From Bauldia sp. (lineage in GTDB: Bacteria > Pseudomonadota > Alphaproteobacteria > Rhizobiales > Kaistiaceae), in NCBI GenBank assembly GCA_020442095.1, contig JAGRKY010000752.1, positions 1-5,846 on the forward strand: 5,846 bases of DNA. Direction: 5' to 3'. Positions 4,765-5,846 of the stretch are shown in pieces. A program made the translations under genes and the position numbers. The first letter of the stretch is position 1, and each line of letters begins with the position of its first letter. The notes beneath the pieces were generated by a model. The model saw only the letters and a program-made list of their open reading frames with translations. It searched no databases and was not told the origin of the DNA.

Positions 4765-5846
4765 TCAGAATTCCGACTTCGCTTCCTCGGTGTAGGGCCT
4801 GACGATCCACGAGCCGTCGGTCGGGACCCCTGCCCGTCCGAACAGGTCGTCGCGGGCGGCATCGACCTTCCTGCGGAAGGCCTCCAGGTCGACCCCCACG
4901 AGCTTGCCGTCCCGCTTCTTCACCTCGCCGGCGACCAGGATGGTGTCGACGTTGCCGACATGGCTGAACTCGACCACCGCGCCGACCGGATTGTTGACCG
5001 GGAAGAGGTTGAGCGCCGTCGTGTTGATCAGCACGATATCGGCCTCCTTGCCGGGCGTCAGCGATCCGGTCTTGTGATCGAGACCGCAGGCGCGGGCGCC
5101 CTGCAGAGTCGCGAATTCGAGAACGTCGCGGCTGGTCAGCGGCAACGGATCGACGATCCGCTTCTCTTCGAGGGCGACCTTGTTGACCATCAGGCGGGTC
5201 CCGGAGATCAGGTGGCGCATGGCGTTGAACATGTCGCACGGAACCGTCGTCACCACGTCGCTCGAAATGCTCGGCCTGACGCCGGCGTCGAGCAGCTTGA
5301 GCGCCGGCGGCAGCCCATGCCCCATCTGCATCTCAAGCTCCGGCGCGATCGACGCCGTTCCGCCGGTCTCTCCGATCAGCTTGAACTCGTCGTCGGCGAT
5401 CGTGTTGGTGTGAACGTAGGTGACATCGGGCCCGAGCATATTGCGGCCATTCATCTGCTCGAGCGGCTTCGACATCCCCCAGAGACCATCGCCGACATGG
5501 ACCGTGATCCGGATGCCGAGTTCCCTGGCAAGCTTGAAATCCTCGTCGGTGATGTCGAGCGTGGTGAATTGCGGGCCACGGGCAGCGACTGCCATGGTGA
5601 TCAGGCCATCGTCGGAGGGCAGCAGGTCCCTACGCACCCGGCGGATGTCGTCATAGTTGGTCGGGATGTCGTTCGGCGGGAACCATTCGGCATTGGAATT
5701 GCCATAGCCGAAGACCGCCCGCAGCCCGGCGTCGCGCAGTCCCTGAACGGCCGCGTCGGCATGCTCCGGCGTATTGTTGTTGTGCGACCAGTCGTAGAGC
5801 GTCGTGACGCCGGAATCGAGAGAGTCGAGCGCGCCGAGCAGGTTGC
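4765..5846 (-). CDS. Metal-dependent amidohydrolase (cytosine deaminase/TRZ-ATZ superfamily), N-terminus beyond the window
   Basis: The frame stays open from the stop at 4765 to the right edge, giving 359 C-terminal residues. The GTG at 5637 is internal (Val70 of the visible part), because recognisable domain sequence continues upstream of it, including GVTTLYDWSHNN at residues 12-23. Members use one bound metal ion in a TIM barrel to hydrolyse C-N (sometimes C-Cl or C-S) bonds. Visible metal or catalytic candidates are His116 in ITVHVGDG, His145 in YVHTNT and Asp196 in SISSDVVTT. PELEMQMGHG (168-177) is a motif I associate with this subgroup. The C-terminal beta-sandwich is seen from about 264 (GKEADIVLI) to VAGEVKKRDGKLVGVD (304-319). 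The N-terminal HxH metal motif is outside. The position where many relatives have HxxE reads HxxD here (Asp119). No signal is visible and the substrate cannot be named. It is convergent with the ROK gene and probably unrelated to sugar uptake. Confidence 0.9.
   Translation of the reverse strand, partial: NLLGALDSLDSGVTTLYDWSHNNNTPEHADAAVQGLRDAGLRAVFGYGNSNAEWFPPNDIPTNYDDIRRVRRDLLPSDDGLITMAVAARGPQFTTLDITDEDFKLARELGIRITVHVGDGLWGMSKPLEQMNGRNMLGPDVTYVHTNTIADDEFKLIGETGGTASIAPELEMQMGHGLPPALKLLDAGVRPSISSDVVTTVPCDMFNAMRHLISGTRLMVNKVALEEKRIVDPLPLTSRDVLEFATLQGARACGLDHKTGSLTPGKEADIVLINTTALNLFPVNNPVGAVVEFSHVGNVDTILVAGEVKKRDGKLVGVDLEAFRRKVDAARDDLFGRAGVPTDGSWIVRPYTEEAKSEF

Noticed and set aside
4044..4802. 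A 252-codon plus-strand frame overlapping the ROK gene and the intergenic region.
   Set aside because: It is a frame shadow of the ROK coding sequence, rich in Arg and Ala, without a domain. The ROK frame has unmistakable motifs.
4765..5637. The amidohydrolase as a complete 290-residue protein starting at GTG 5637.
   Set aside because: Family sequence continues in frame upstream to the window edge, including the GVTTLYDW strand, so the GTG codes an internal valine and the gene is only cut by the window.

Overview
The window looks like a piece of chromosome, or a large replicon, from a GC-rich alphaproteobacterium, probably of the Rhizobiales type. This is an inference from the strong G/C third-position bias, the carbohydrate ABC importer organisation with a divergent ROK regulator, and the protein style. 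No rRNA or other phylogenetic marker is present to test it. There are no mobile elements, tRNAs, CRISPR arrays or signs of recent transfer.

Layout, left to right. (1) Positions 1-3354 hold a minus-strand operon for a CUT1-type (MalEFGK/Ugp-like) carbohydrate importer. In transcription order it encodes a Tat-type periplasmic substrate-binding protein (3354-2068), a MalF/UgpA-type permease (2039-1131), a MalG/UgpE-type permease (1134-286) and the start of the ATPase (277 to the left edge, incomplete). The genes are tightly packed, with gaps of 28 nt, an ATGA 4-nt overlap and 8 nt. (2) Positions 3355-3471 form a short divergent promoter/operator region, AT-rich on its right side, with a TGTCAA-N15-TTGACA inverted repeat. 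(3) Positions 3472-4662 hold a plus-strand ROK-family regulator with an N-terminal winged HTH and an intact sugar/zinc site but no recognisable kinase phosphate motif. (4) Positions 4663-4764 are a convergent intergenic stretch with two perfect hairpins. (5) Positions 4765-5846 hold a minus-strand metal-dependent amidohydrolase of the cytosine deaminase/TRZ-ATZ superfamily. Its N-terminus, including the HxH metal motif, lies beyond the right edge.

How the parts work together: the binding protein captures a sugar or sugar derivative in the periplasm, the two permeases form the channel and the ATPase powers uptake. The divergent ROK protein most likely senses the imported sugar, or a phosphorylated form of it, and represses the operon from the shared intergenic region. 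No catabolic enzyme for a sugar is visible, so the substrate cannot be assigned. The amidohydrolase is convergent to the regulator and separated from it by hairpins, so it is probably an independent transcription unit. The window is mostly conventional. The points worth a second look are the architecture of the divergent control region, the CxxC pair in a Tat-exported binding protein, and the HxxD variation and unknown substrate of the amidohydrolase.
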